The notes under the pieces: model-generated
What the model saw: only the letters and a program-made list of their open reading frames with translations
What the model was told of the DNA's origin: nothing
The model's database searches: none
Program-made: the position numbers and the translations under genes
Shown: piece by piece, positions 42,402 to 51,121 of the stretch
How the letters are laid out: the number at the start of each line of letters is the position of its first letter
Position numbering within the stretch: position 1 is the first letter of the stretch
DNA from: Saprospiraceae bacterium
GTDB lineage: Bacteria > Bacteroidota > Bacteroidia > Chitinophagales > Saprospiraceae
Direction of reading: 5' to 3'
DNA length: 64,000 nucleotides
Assembly (NCBI GenBank): GCA_020628645.1
Contig: JAHDES010000006.1
Coordinates: 89,762 to 153,761, forward strand

Positions 42402-44081
42402 CTAAAATGGAGCAGAAGATTCAAATTCAATGCTCTTTTTACTAATCGGATGTTCAAACGCTATCCAATTAGCATGTAAATAAAGTCGATCTGCTTTTTT
42501 ACCATACAAATCATCACCTACAATGGGTAAATTAAGCCCCAATTGATGCGCAGCATGTACCCGTAATTGATGCGTTCGTCCCGTGACGGGATAGAAATAA
42601 ATACGTGTTTTTCCATTTTCTTGTGCTATGACTTCCCATTTGGTTTGTGCTGCCTTTCCATGTTCATAACAAACGCATTGTCGAGGACGATCATCATAAT
42701 CCAAACGGAGTGGTAAATCAATTAGTCCTTCTTTTTGTAGTAAAAGTCCGCCTAATAAAGCCACATAACGTTTTTGTACACTTCGTTGAATAAATTGAGC
42801 TTGTAAATGTTTATAAATTTCATTGTTCTTAGCAATCAACATAATACCAGAAGTAGACATATCCAAACGATGCACCACCAAGGGACCCGTAGCAGTTGGA
42901 TAACGCTGTTTCATACGAGTAGCCACCGCATCTTGGATCGTTCTACCTGGTACAGAAAGAAATTCATGTGGTTTTTCAATGACTGCTAAATGTTCATCTT
43001 CAAATAAAATGGTCAATTTTTTTCCAATAGCAGGATTGGTGAGCATGGGATTTTCATCCAAATCAATTCCTTGGAGCATGTGTTTTAAAATAGGTTCACA
43101 TTTACCGCGACAGGCTGGATAAAATTGTTGGTGCTGACGAATTTCTGATCTAGGCGATTGTCCCCACCAAAACTCAGCCATAGCAATAGGCTTTAATTGA
43201 TGCTGAAAAGCATAATGCAATAATTTGGGAGCAGCACATTCGCCTGCGCCCGCAGGAGGAATTTTATAAGCCGTAGGTAGAAAGATGTCGTATAAACTTT
43301 TCATTTCACCTGCTTGATTGAGAAAGCTATATTCCTTGAATAAGCGTTCCTGCAATGCAGCAGATCGTGTTTTACGTTCTGTTTTGAGTTGTCGTATTTG
43401 ATCTACTAATTTTTGATAAGCAGTTTGACTTTTTTCCAAGCGTTGATCCCAATATTTGGTTAACCGTTTATGATAATATTGTTGGTTTAAACTTTCTTTT
43501 TTTAGGGCTTCTAAGAAATCGGCATATTCTTCTTTGGAAAGGAAATCTTGGGCTTCTTCCCGACGAACTTTTCGGATGTTTTTAGCCGTTTTCAAGGCTG
43601 TTTTACTTCGTGCTAATCGTTCTGTACGCAATTGTTGTTCTGATTCAAAATGGGTTTGCGCTTCTAGAAATTCATGCGCTTGTTCTAGTTGTTCGATTTC
43701 ATCATTTAAAGCAGAAATTTGTTCTTCTTCTATTTTGTAAAATCCATCTTTTGTTAGCATATCAAAAACTGGAGGTACAAAATTAGGGAGATGATTAGCA
43801 TTAGCTAGTTTACCAGAAAATGCAGCTAAATAACCAAAGATTCCATTTTGATCTTGTACGACCAATACACCAAACATTTTCCCAATAATCATTCCCTCCT
43901 TTTGGGGATCAAGTCCAAAATTGTGTTGCCAATCTTTTTGAGTCGACAAATAATCTTGTAATTCTTTCGCAGCGAGACGACAAAGCGCGTGGGGTTCATA
44001 ATAAAAAGGAAAGGTAAATCGCTCTGGCAATTTTATAGAAGAAATACTTGATGCAAATGGAATAAATAATGGTGTTGTCAT
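42402..44081 (-). CDS. RluA-family pseudouridine synthase with long N-terminal extension
   Basis: This 559-residue protein has its C-terminal 210 residues as an RluA-type rRNA/tRNA pseudouridine synthase, with catalytic Asp407 in HRLDMSTSG and the RTHQLRVHAAH motif near 500-510. The N-terminal 340 residues add an unusual module. This includes a globular start (FGVLVVQDQNGIFGYLAAFSG), a long Lys/Glu-rich coiled coil (about 120-240) and a cysteine-containing link (PPAGAGECAAPKLLHYA; ACRGKCEPIL). Such long forms occur in Bacteroidota and some gammaproteobacteria. The substrate site is unknown. A -7 box TAATTTTG lies 20 bases upstream of the ATG. Confidence 0.88.
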   Translation of the reverse strand: MTTPLFIPFASSISSIKLPERFTFPFYYEPHALCRLAAKELQDYLSTQKDWQHNFGLDPQKEGMIIGKMFGVLVVQDQNGIFGYLAAFSGKLANANHLPNFVPPVFDMLTKDGFYKIEEEQISALNDEIEQLEQAHEFLEAQTHFESEQQLRTERLARSKTALKTAKNIRKVRREEAQDFLSKEEYADFLEALKKESLNQQYYHKRLTKYWDQRLEKSQTAYQKLVDQIRQLKTERKTRSAALQERLFKEYSFLNQAGEMKSLYDIFLPTAYKIPPAGAGECAAPKLLHYAFQHQLKPIAMAEFWWGQSPRSEIRQHQQFYPACRGKCEPILKHMLQGIDLDENPMLTNPAIGKKLTILFEDEHLAVIEKPHEFLSVPGRTIQDAVATRMKQRYPTATGPLVVHRLDMSTSGIMLIAKNNEIYKHLQAQFIQRSVQKRYVALLGGLLLQKEGLIDLPLRLDYDDRPRQCVCYEHGKAAQTKWEVIAQENGKTRIYFYPVTGRTHQLRVHAAHQLGLNLPIVGDDLYGKKADRLYLHANWIAFEHPISKKSIEFESSAPF

Positions 44082-44251
44082 AAAAAGTTACTAGAAGAAT
44101 ACAAAATTACAAAAATGTATGGATTGGCGAAAGGAAGCCCACACTGGTTAATGAATAACCCTTAATTACTAATTTTAAAACTCACCAATTTGCAGGATAG
44201 CAATATCGTTGAATGTTTACTACTTTTATACCAACGATAAGATATTAAGAT

Positions 44252-44398
44252 TATAAGTCTACCTAATTATTTGGTCAATAACTGCTTTTAAGATTCACCA
44301 AAAAATCATGCACAACTTTCTTATAGTCAGTTGTTTACTCTTTTTGTGGCGAATGCAGTTATTCGACAGACAAATAAGTTAGGTTACTTAATGCAACA
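44252..44398 (+). repeat. Inverted-repeat element, copy 2 (family R4)
   Basis: Inverted relative to 30672-30825, with about 145 alignable bases. Its internal inverted ends are CCTAATTATTTGGTCAATAA and GCAGTTATTCGACAGACAAA followed by TAAGTTAGG. Non-coding. Confidence 0.75.
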
Positions 44399-44469
44399 CC
44401 CCCAAAATCTCAATATACTTAAATTACTTATTAAGATAATTTAGTATTAATAACCAAATGAAACAGAAT

Positions 44470-44503
44470 CCCCATATTGCTACTTGTAGGAATATGGGGT
44501 TTT
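44470..44503 (+). terminator. Terminator-like hairpin without an obvious gene upstream
   Basis: CCCCATATT and AATATGGGG form a perfect 9-bp stem, with an inner CTACTTGTAG mini-stem, followed by TTTT. There is no plus-strand gene in the 400 bases before it. The opening TCCCCATATTGCTACTTGT strongly resembles TCCCCGTATTTCTACTTGT at 44834. Confidence 0.6.
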
Positions 44504-44590
44504 AAAAGCTTCTTTTAGCGACACAAAAATAATTGAAAATAGCAAATTTATGAAAACGCTTTTCCTCAATATATTCTAATGTGATTTTAA

Positions 44591-44807
44591 TTTTTAGACA
44601 AATACCATGGAATGAAAAATTGTAATTGCGTCGGGCGTCGAGCCCTTGCAATTATTCTGGGTGGTCTTAGGAGGCGAAGCTAGTATAAATGGCTATTTAA
44701 CAGCCATTTGTACTAGCTTCGCCTCCTAGAAACCTCCAACTTCGTTGTCGAGGCTCGACGCCGACGACAACGAGAAAAAACATAAACCACAGTTTTTGTC
44801 AAAGAAT
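44591..44807. repeat. Degenerate, enlarged R1-type element carrying a long hairpin (copy e)
   Basis: The ends TTTTTAGACAAATACCATGG (then AATGAAAAAT) and ACAGTTTTTGTCAAAGAATC correspond to R1 termini. The interior is larger than in other copies and holds nested palindromes: GTCGGGCGTCGAGCCC against GGCTCGACGCCGAC, and a hairpin of about 28 bp at 44672-44734 (CTTAGGAGGCGAAGCTAGTA and its complement). Confidence 0.6.
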
Positions 44808-44834
44808 CATTATGTTCATTGAACAACTCCCATT

Positions 44835-44883
44835 CCCCGTATTTCTACTTGTTTTTAAGGTGGAAGTACGGGCTTTTTTTTTT
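44835..44883 (+). terminator. Second gene-less terminator-like hairpin
   Basis: CCCCGTATTTCTACTT pairs imperfectly with GGTGGAAGTACGGG and is followed by about ten Ts. It resembles the hairpin at 44470-44503 in both sequence and shape. No protein gene precedes it on this strand. Confidence 0.6.
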
Positions 44884-45273
44884 CAGCTTTTCTACGCTAG
44901 AGGAAGGGATACATCTAGTCTATCTTTGTTATATGAGATTGAGAAAGCTATTTCGTATAAAATGCTTATCAATTTCGTAGGATGCCGATGAAATAATTGT
45001 TGAGTATATGAAATCAATTATTCGGGTTGGTATGATAGCAAAATCAAATGATCGCCACTATCAATAAAAAAAATAAGGATATAAAATGTTAGTAGTTAAC
45101 TATTTATTGTTATATTAGACGATGATAGACGAAGTACTTCGGTTTTGTGTACATCAAGTCCAGAAGTCCTTACCGTCTACCCATCTAATTTACACCAACT
45201 ACTCCAACTTTTTTATAGCCCTATTGAAGATATTTTTAAACATTTTTATTCAACCAAAACAGAACAAACTAAA

Positions 45274-45798
45274 ATGAAAAAGTCCATCTTATTTTTTGCA
45301 GTATTCAGTTGTATTACCTTTACGTTCATAGCTTGTGGAGACACGACTACCACGGCTGTAGATGAACCTGAAAAAGAACAACCTAAAACAGAAGTACCTC
45401 CTAAGTACGTCACCGTAGGACAAGATGAAGTCACCCTTGCTGAAACACCAGCTTCTTGTAAAATCAGTGATTATCAAATCACTAAAGAATGTTCTGATCG
45501 ATGGCAAAGAAACTACGAAGTATTGGGGAAGTTTCCTAGAGTACCCAGTGAAGGAGGTAAATTAGTGGATACCAAAGGCTTTCATATCAAACATGGCGAG
45601 TTTTTAAAAATTATTCAAAATAATCCAGGGGACTTTGAGGTATGGGCCATGCTAGGAGTAGAAGGAACAAACGAAACACCCGAACTCGTCTTTGTAGTAG
45701 AAAATACCAAAACAAATGAGATAACGTATTATAATTTTACTAGACCATGTCCAGATACTTGTCCTCCAGATTTAGATAGTGACCAAATTGTTAACTAA
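45274..45798 (+). CDS. Lipoprotein of unknown function
   Basis: This protein of about 174 residues is counted from ATG 45274, where the lipoprotein signal MKKSILFFAVFSCITFTFIACG begins (lipobox FIAC); the frame opens upstream at 45145. After a Thr/Glu/Pro-rich linker comes a compact domain with several cysteines (CKISDY, ECSDRW, RPCPDTCPP). I recognise no family. It precedes the membrane protein and two-component genes by 34 bases and may belong to their unit. Confidence 0.7.
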   Translation: MKKSILFFAVFSCITFTFIACGDTTTTAVDEPEKEQPKTEVPPKYVTVGQDEVTLAETPASCKISDYQITKECSDRWQRNYEVLGKFPRVPSEGGKLVDTKGFHIKHGEFLKIIQNNPGDFEVWAMLGVEGTNETPELVFVVENTKTNEITYYNFTRPCPDTCPPDLDSDQIVN

Positions 45799-45817
45799 TT
45801 AAGTAATATTTAATATT

Positions 45818-45824
45818 AGGAGGA
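45818..45824 (+). promoter_or_regulatory. Strong Shine-Dalgarno site
   Basis: AGGAGGA lies 8 bases before the ATG at 45833. Clear Shine-Dalgarno sites are rare in this window, so this gene is unusual. Confidence 0.6.
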
Positions 45825-45832
45825 ATTAAGAT

Positions 45833-46504
45833 ATGCTATCTATATTGTTCGATATTTCATCCTATTTAGCTATTCTAATATTATTAATATCTGTTATAAT
45901 CTTGATATTAAATTATGAACTATTTAGTAAACTTTTTAAGTTATTGCTTTACTATCTAATATGGAATTTGATTATAGAAGTATTCGCAAATGTTTTGCAC
46001 ATTGTTAAATCTAACAATTTACCTCTACTACATTTATATACTCTTGGAGAATTCATTTTTCTGTCTTATTATTTTTTGAATGTATTTGGGATTTGGACAC
46101 AAAAACGAGCGCTAAGTAAAATTTATATAGGAAGTATTAGTGTCTTAATTATTTTGAATTCTATTTTTATAGAAAGTATTTATGGATTTAATAGCTATTC
46201 TAAAACAGGGGTTCATTTAATTATCATATTTTATGCTGTAGCCTATTTGATTTTATTTATCAAAAATAAATTACCTGCAATAGCAAGAGATAAATATACT
46301 CAGATCATCAATATGGCTATATTGATTTATTATTCGGGGAGCTTATTTATTTTTATGTTTAGTAATTATTACAAAAAGCATGATGTAAAAATTCCTATCG
46401 AACTTTGGTCGATTAATGCAGTGTTAAATATGATCTTTCAATTAGTGATATTATACGTGATATGGAAGATGGTTTTCTCCAAGACAAGGAAATATTCGTT
46501 TTAG
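45833..46504 (+). CDS. Multi-pass membrane protein preceding the histidine kinase
   Basis: This 223-residue protein has about seven hydrophobic segments and short polar loops; no enzymatic motif was seen. It looks like a small seven-helix membrane sensor module. Its last 43 bases overlap the start of the histidine kinase gene in another frame, so the two are translationally coupled. The kinase has only one membrane segment and no obvious sensor domain, so this protein may supply the sensing part. Function is inference. Confidence 0.7.
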   Translation: MLSILFDISSYLAILILLISVIILILNYELFSKLFKLLLYYLIWNLIIEVFANVLHIVKSNNLPLLHLYTLGEFIFLSYYFLNVFGIWTQKRALSKIYIGSISVLIILNSIFIESIYGFNSYSKTGVHLIIIFYAVAYLILFIKNKLPAIARDKYTQIINMAILIYYSGSLFIFMFSNYYKKHDVKIPIELWSINAVLNMIFQLVILYVIWKMVFSKTRKYSF

Positions 46505-47241
46505 TAGTAATTGGAATTATTGTCATGCTACTTTTAGCCTTTGCTTTGGTGCTGTTTTTTTATCAATTTCAACGAAAACTGTTGGCACAGGAGCTGAAAA
46601 CGCAGGAGCAGTTGGTTTATAATACCTTACATGCGCAAGAAGAAGAACGACAACGAATCGCCAGAGAATTGCATGATGAAATTGGTTCAAAGCTCAATGT
46701 GATTCATCTATATTTGCATCGCCTTAAAAAAATAAAGAGTAAAGAAACCGAGTTTGAAGACACCTTTACGACGACCAAAGATATACTGCATAAAACGATT
46801 CATGCTACACGAGAGATTGCTCATTTTTTAATGCCCGTCACCTTAAATAACTTTGGTTTGGCATCGGCATTGGAGGAATTGTGTAATGAATTCGAAGCCA
46901 TGGAATCCACAGATGTGGTACTCAAAACGGATATGTTGAATAATACTTTTTTGACCCAAAATATGGAATTGGATTTATTTCGTATTTGTCAGGAATTACT
47001 GAACAATGCAGTCAAACATGCGGAAGCAAAGACCATTTATTTAGAAGCCATTTTACAGCAAGATAAATTTTTTTTATTGTATCGCGATGATGGAAAAGGT
47101 TTTGATGCTAGCGATCAATCGATCCAAAAAGGATTGGGAATGAAAAATATCCGAAATCGTCTGGAAACGATTGGCGCAAAATGGGAATTGGAAACTAGCC
47201 CAGGCAATGGACTCCAATTAAAAGCAGAATTGAAAAAATGA
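46462..47241 (+). CDS. Sensor histidine kinase (NarL/LuxR-partner, HisKA_3 type)
   Basis: This 259-residue protein has one transmembrane segment (about residues 11-33, IFVLVVIGIIVMLLLAFALV). The HisKA_3 phospho-acceptor helix follows, with His71 in RQRIARELHDEIGS. The HATPase domain shows the N box ELLNNAVKHA, the G1 box DDGKGFD and the G2 region GLGMKNIRNRLE. There is no periplasmic sensor domain. It overlaps the upstream membrane protein gene by 43 bases and is followed after 74 bases by the cognate response regulator gene. Confidence 0.93.
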   Translation: MEDGFLQDKEIFVLVVIGIIVMLLLAFALVLFFYQFQRKLLAQELKTQEQLVYNTLHAQEEERQRIARELHDEIGSKLNVIHLYLHRLKKIKSKETEFEDTFTTTKDILHKTIHATREIAHFLMPVTLNNFGLASALEELCNEFEAMESTDVVLKTDMLNNTFLTQNMELDLFRICQELLNNAVKHAEAKTIYLEAILQQDKFFLLYRDDGKGFDASDQSIQKGLGMKNIRNRLETIGAKWELETSPGNGLQLKAELKK

Positions 47242-47315
47242 TGGTTTAAAAACATATGCTTAATCGTTGTACGATTTAGAATTGACCAAACGATAAGAAT
47301 CTAAATTTTAAAATT

Positions 47316-47987
47316 ATGAAACCCATTCGACTAGCTATAGCAGATGACGAGGTACTCTTCCGTAAAGGAATGCGTATGTTACTAGGAGATGCGGATGATA
47401 TTGACGTGCTTTTTGAAGCGGAAAACGGCAATGATTTATTACAAAAACTGGCAGCGGCAGAGACGCTTCCTACTATTATTTTATTGGACCTCAATATGCC
47501 AGAACTTAATGGTATTGATGCGACCAAAATTTTAAAAAAGGAGTATCCAGAAATTGCGATCATCGTTTTATCTACGCATTTTTCAAAAGGGATTGTCTTT
47601 AGTTTGATACAATTAGGGGTTTCCTCTTATCTTGCCAAAAATACCGAACCCGATGAAGTAGAACAAACGATTCGTGAGGTAGCAAAGAGTGGATTTTTCT
47701 ATAATGCGGAAATCCAACAAATTATCCGAGAGAATTTTGTCTCTAAACAAAAGCCCCATTTTCATGCGTTTAATGTAAAACTCACCAAACGCGAATTGGA
47801 AGTATTACAACTCATTTGTGAACAACACACCAATGCCGAGATTGCTAAGAAACTATACATTAGTGCTCGAACGGTAGAAGGACATCGTAATAACCTACTC
47901 ACTAAGTTGGATTGCCGAAATTCAGCGGGTCTTGTGGCTTATGCCATTCAAAATAATCTGGTGACGATACGACCAGCAGGTTTTTGA
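47316..47987 (+). CDS. NarL/FixJ-family response regulator
   Basis: This 223-residue protein has an N-terminal receiver domain with acidic pocket DDE at residues 9-11, phospho-acceptor Asp58 (IILLDLNMP) and a conserved Lys in YLAKN near 108. The C-terminal LuxR-type helix-turn-helix (LTKRELEVLQLICEQHTNAE, then ISARTVEGHRNN) binds DNA. It is the partner of the kinase encoded just upstream. Target genes are unknown; the neighbouring T9SS operon on the opposite strand is one candidate. Confidence 0.94.
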   Translation: MKPIRLAIADDEVLFRKGMRMLLGDADDIDVLFEAENGNDLLQKLAAAETLPTIILLDLNMPELNGIDATKILKKEYPEIAIIVLSTHFSKGIVFSLIQLGVSSYLAKNTEPDEVEQTIREVAKSGFFYNAEIQQIIRENFVSKQKPHFHAFNVKLTKRELEVLQLICEQHTNAEIAKKLYISARTVEGHRNNLLTKLDCRNSAGLVAYAIQNNLVTIRPAGF

Positions 47988-48269
47988 TGACTTGGAATTC
48001 TCGATTTGAAATACTAAAAACAAAATTTTTAGCTAGACAACAATATTTTCAAGATGATGAATGTCGAAAAAAGCAATTTCCAAAATTTTGACCGCCCGAA
48101 GGGAGAATTTTTGATTTTTTTGAGCCAAAGCGAAAAAATAGTCAAAAATCTAGGTCGAAAGTTTTGAGAAATATGCGATTCGACGAGCTTTTTCGTTCTT
48201 TTTTGCGGTAAAAAAGAACAAAGTGATATATGAAACGAATCAAACCGAAAACTACTGATCCAACTTTCT
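47988..48269. other. Intergenic region with A/T hairpin
   Basis: About 280 bases lie between the convergent response regulator and T9SS genes. GTTCTTTTTT, a 5-base loop and AAAAAAGAAC (48195-48219) form a perfect A/T stem that could end transcription from either side. The rest reads as an open frame on the minus strand, but it has the look of a dispersed intergenic sequence and not of a gene. Confidence 0.4.
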
Positions 48270-50996
48270 TTATATTTTAATAAAGCGTTCTGTTCTGACT
48301 TCATTTCCATTTTGAATACGAATGAAATAACAAGCAGGAGCAAGGTGTTGTACATTAAATGAGGATTGTGTATGCCCTGCTTTCAATACTTGTTCCTCTA
48401 TAAGTTGTCCATTTAGATGAATAATTTGAAGGAGATAATCATTCGTTGGATTTTCGTTAAATTCAAGTCTTAATACATCCGAAACAGGATTAGGTGCAAG
48501 GGTAAAGGTTTCTATCGTAGCAAGATTTTCGTCCACACTCGTTGATGCAAAAGCAAAAATATTACCTGTCATATCTTCTGTTGAAAGATCAATGGTCATT
48601 TGATAGATACTATTACAGCCATTTACTGTAAAAATAACCAAACTCACTTCATACACTCCAACCTCCGCATACGTATGTACTGGATTTTGACCAATAAAAG
48701 CATTGCCATCTCCAAAGTCCCAAAACCAATTGACAATTTCATCACTTGCTTCAGATTGATCTTGGAAACTTACTTCATTTTCATTTAAAACAGCCGTAAA
48801 TAAAGCTTGACAGCCATCAGGCAATTCATCCCAAAGGTCACTCCCTACCCAAACTTCCATCCAAAAATCTTCATAACAACCATCTGCAGTAGCCGTTTCT
48901 AATAAAACCAAATAAACGCCTTCTTCCGTATAGGTATGGACAGGATGTTGTTCATAAGCATAAGTTTCATCGCCAAAATGCCACGCCCAATCCACTACTT
49001 CTCCATGAGATAAATCTTCAAATTGAATAGTAAGGGGTTCGTCCGTTGGGGTAAAAAAGAAATTCGTTTGACAATCTATTGGATACCAATCATCATCTTC
49101 TCCCCAAACTAAAATTGGGTACGCAATGGTACTTGTACATCCTAAAAAAGTAGTGATGCTTAATGAGACCAAGTATTCGCCTTCTTCTTCATAAATATGA
49201 GTTGGGTTAGACTCATGCGAAATGGTTCCGTCTCCAAAATTCCATTCCCAAGCGACGACTTCACCAAGCGAATAATCTTCAAAATTGATTGTAAAAGTAG
49301 ACACTGCCGTTTGGAAAAATCCATACAAAGCTTGACAAGCCCCTGGGTCGACAATGCCGCCCACATGAATATCCAAAGTCGTACTGGAAAGGCAGCCTTC
49401 CGCAGTCATTATACCAAGGGTAACAGGATAGAAGCCATTTTCTTCAAATTGATGAATTGGATTAGGTTCGGTAGACCTTGTTCCATCTCCAAAATCCCAT
49501 TCCCAAGCAATAACTTCCCCAAATGAATGATCGTTAAATAGATAAGTATTTTCTGTATTGGGTTCAAGTATAAAATCAAAAATGGCTTGGCAATCTTCTG
49601 GATACCAAATATCATCTTCAAAAACAAAGATGGGTAAGGTGATGATATTATAACAAGAATCATTTTCCATGTAAAGCGTCACCTCATAAATGCCTGCTTC
49701 CTCATAGGTATGAATTGGTTGAAATTCTCGACTATCTGTACCATCTCCAAATTCCCAATACCAATACATGGTATCCTGTTGATACGCTGAAAGATTATTG
49801 AAATATACGGTTAAAGGCTCCTCTTCATCTTGTTCATATTCATAAAAAGCAAAACAATCGCCATAATGACCACCCAATTCACAATGAAACCAAGTATCGG
49901 GGCCATAACCTTCGCAAGCCGCCCAACAATCATTGGAAAATTGCACCAACTGCCCTGCATCATCAAACACACAAACAGGCGCGTAATATTCAGGACAAAA
50001 ACAATTGCCACTTCCATCACCTACATGGATAATTAAGGAGATACTTTCGGTACAATCGACGCCATCCGTGATCGTCATCGTAACTAAATATTCGCCTGCT
50101 TCTTCATAAATGTGGAGGGGATCAAATTCTTCTATTGTCGTTCCATCGCCAAAATCCCAAGTAACCAAATCATAGCTCCCTTCGGAGGTATTGATGAATT
50201 GAATCATATTGTATTCAGGCGGAAGTGCTTCGTAAAAGAAGGAAGCAAAACAGTTTTCTCCTGTATCTGTGCATGGAAAATAAATATCGGCTGTAAAGCC
50301 TTCACATTCCGCAAAACATGGATTTGCAAATTGTAAAAAGCCGCCCGAAGGCGTTGCTACACAAACAGGATCGTAATAATCATTACAAATACAATCTTCT
50401 CCATCTATTACATAGATAATTTGTTGTAAATGGGCTTCACAAGAGTCACTTTGAATGCTTAGACTCACTACATACTCCCCAGCTTGTCCGTAACTATGAA
50501 TGGGGTTTTGTTCATTTGAAGTAAAACCATCGCCAAAATCCCAGCTCCAATTTGAGACACCATCGGGTGCAGTGGATAAATCAAAAAAATGAATTTCTCT
50601 GGAATAAGGTGCAGTGGGTTCATAATTGAAATTGGCAACACATTCATTGGGTGGGAAAATATCACTACAAACTTCAAATTCAATTTCTACTACGCTATCT
50701 TCTTCTTCCACTAGGATTTCTCCTTCTATAATATCTCCAATACAGGGGTCTATGACATAGGTATAAATTATTTCGCCCACATGTACATTAGAAAAATTAA
50801 TTTCAAATTCACCAAGTGTATTGGTGTGTGCAATTTCTTCGGTGCCATCTTCTAAAATAAAATGAACAGGATAATCTTCTATTCCAAAAGCAGGGAATAA
50901 AAAACCTAAATTTCCTTGAATCGTAATGGATGTTTGTGCATTTACCGAAAGACAAATGCTGAATAGGAACAGAATACTGGTAATTATATTTCTCAT
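48270..50996 (-). CDS. PKD- and Kazal-like-domain secreted protein, T9SS type A
   Basis: This 908-residue protein has a signal peptide (about residues 1-20, ending VNAQ). Seven PKD domains are marked by WSWDFGDG, VTWDFGDG, WYWEFGDG, WEWDFGDG, WEWNFGDG, WAWHFGDE and WFWDFGDG. Between the first three lie two cysteine-rich Kazal-like modules (CICNDYYDPVC and CFCPEYYAPVC, each ending in a C-x-AxCEG segment). The C-terminal 75 residues (APNPVSDVLRLEF to RTERFIKI) are a type A T9SS sorting domain. It is the third gene of a probable operon starting at 55734. Surface adhesion is likely; protease inhibition is possible. Confidence 0.88.
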   Translation of the reverse strand: MRNIITSILFLFSICLSVNAQTSITIQGNLGFLFPAFGIEDYPVHFILEDGTEEIAHTNTLGEFEINFSNVHVGEIIYTYVIDPCIGDIIEGEILVEEEDSVVEIEFEVCSDIFPPNECVANFNYEPTAPYSREIHFFDLSTAPDGVSNWSWDFGDGFTSNEQNPIHSYGQAGEYVVSLSIQSDSCEAHLQQIIYVIDGEDCICNDYYDPVCVATPSGGFLQFANPCFAECEGFTADIYFPCTDTGENCFASFFYEALPPEYNMIQFINTSEGSYDLVTWDFGDGTTIEEFDPLHIYEEAGEYLVTMTITDGVDCTESISLIIHVGDGSGNCFCPEYYAPVCVFDDAGQLVQFSNDCWAACEGYGPDTWFHCELGGHYGDCFAFYEYEQDEEEPLTVYFNNLSAYQQDTMYWYWEFGDGTDSREFQPIHTYEEAGIYEVTLYMENDSCYNIITLPIFVFEDDIWYPEDCQAIFDFILEPNTENTYLFNDHSFGEVIAWEWDFGDGTRSTEPNPIHQFEENGFYPVTLGIMTAEGCLSSTTLDIHVGGIVDPGACQALYGFFQTAVSTFTINFEDYSLGEVVAWEWNFGDGTISHESNPTHIYEEEGEYLVSLSITTFLGCTSTIAYPILVWGEDDDWYPIDCQTNFFFTPTDEPLTIQFEDLSHGEVVDWAWHFGDETYAYEQHPVHTYTEEGVYLVLLETATADGCYEDFWMEVWVGSDLWDELPDGCQALFTAVLNENEVSFQDQSEASDEIVNWFWDFGDGNAFIGQNPVHTYAEVGVYEVSLVIFTVNGCNSIYQMTIDLSTEDMTGNIFAFASTSVDENLATIETFTLAPNPVSDVLRLEFNENPTNDYLLQIIHLNGQLIEEQVLKAGHTQSSFNVQHLAPACYFIRIQNGNEVRTERFIKI

Positions 50997-51121
50997 GAGG
51001 ATTACGGGTTATGACTTTAGGAAATGTTGTGTTTGAAGCTTGGAAGATGTCTTGTTTTTTGAAAAACCACATAAGACACTACACTTTAGTATGCGCTTGT
51101 GCCTTATGTGGTATGATATAC

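Larger units (their letters stand above)
44082..45273. other. 1.2-kb non-coding region rich in elements
   Basis: The gap between the divergent pseudouridine synthase and lipoprotein genes holds R4 copy 2, the enlarged R1 element and two terminator-like hairpins. The last 390 bases show only AT-rich sequence and a small CGAAGTACTTCG palindrome near 45130. No rRNA, tRNA or protein gene was seen. The terminators raise the possibility of unannotated small RNAs. Confidence 0.55.

Noticed and set aside
42402..44081. Two separate genes (coiled-coil protein and pseudouridine synthase)
   Set aside because: A single uninterrupted frame with no internal start context; long RluA-family proteins of this form are known.
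44458..44505. 15-codon leader peptide overlapping a terminator hairpin
   Set aside because: There are no repeated regulatory codons and no downstream biosynthetic gene; the frame is probably accidental.
48029..48355. A minus-strand 108-residue frame overlapping the end of the 908-residue T9SS gene
   Set aside because: It lies in another frame, overlaps a firm gene and looks like a translated intergenic repeat.
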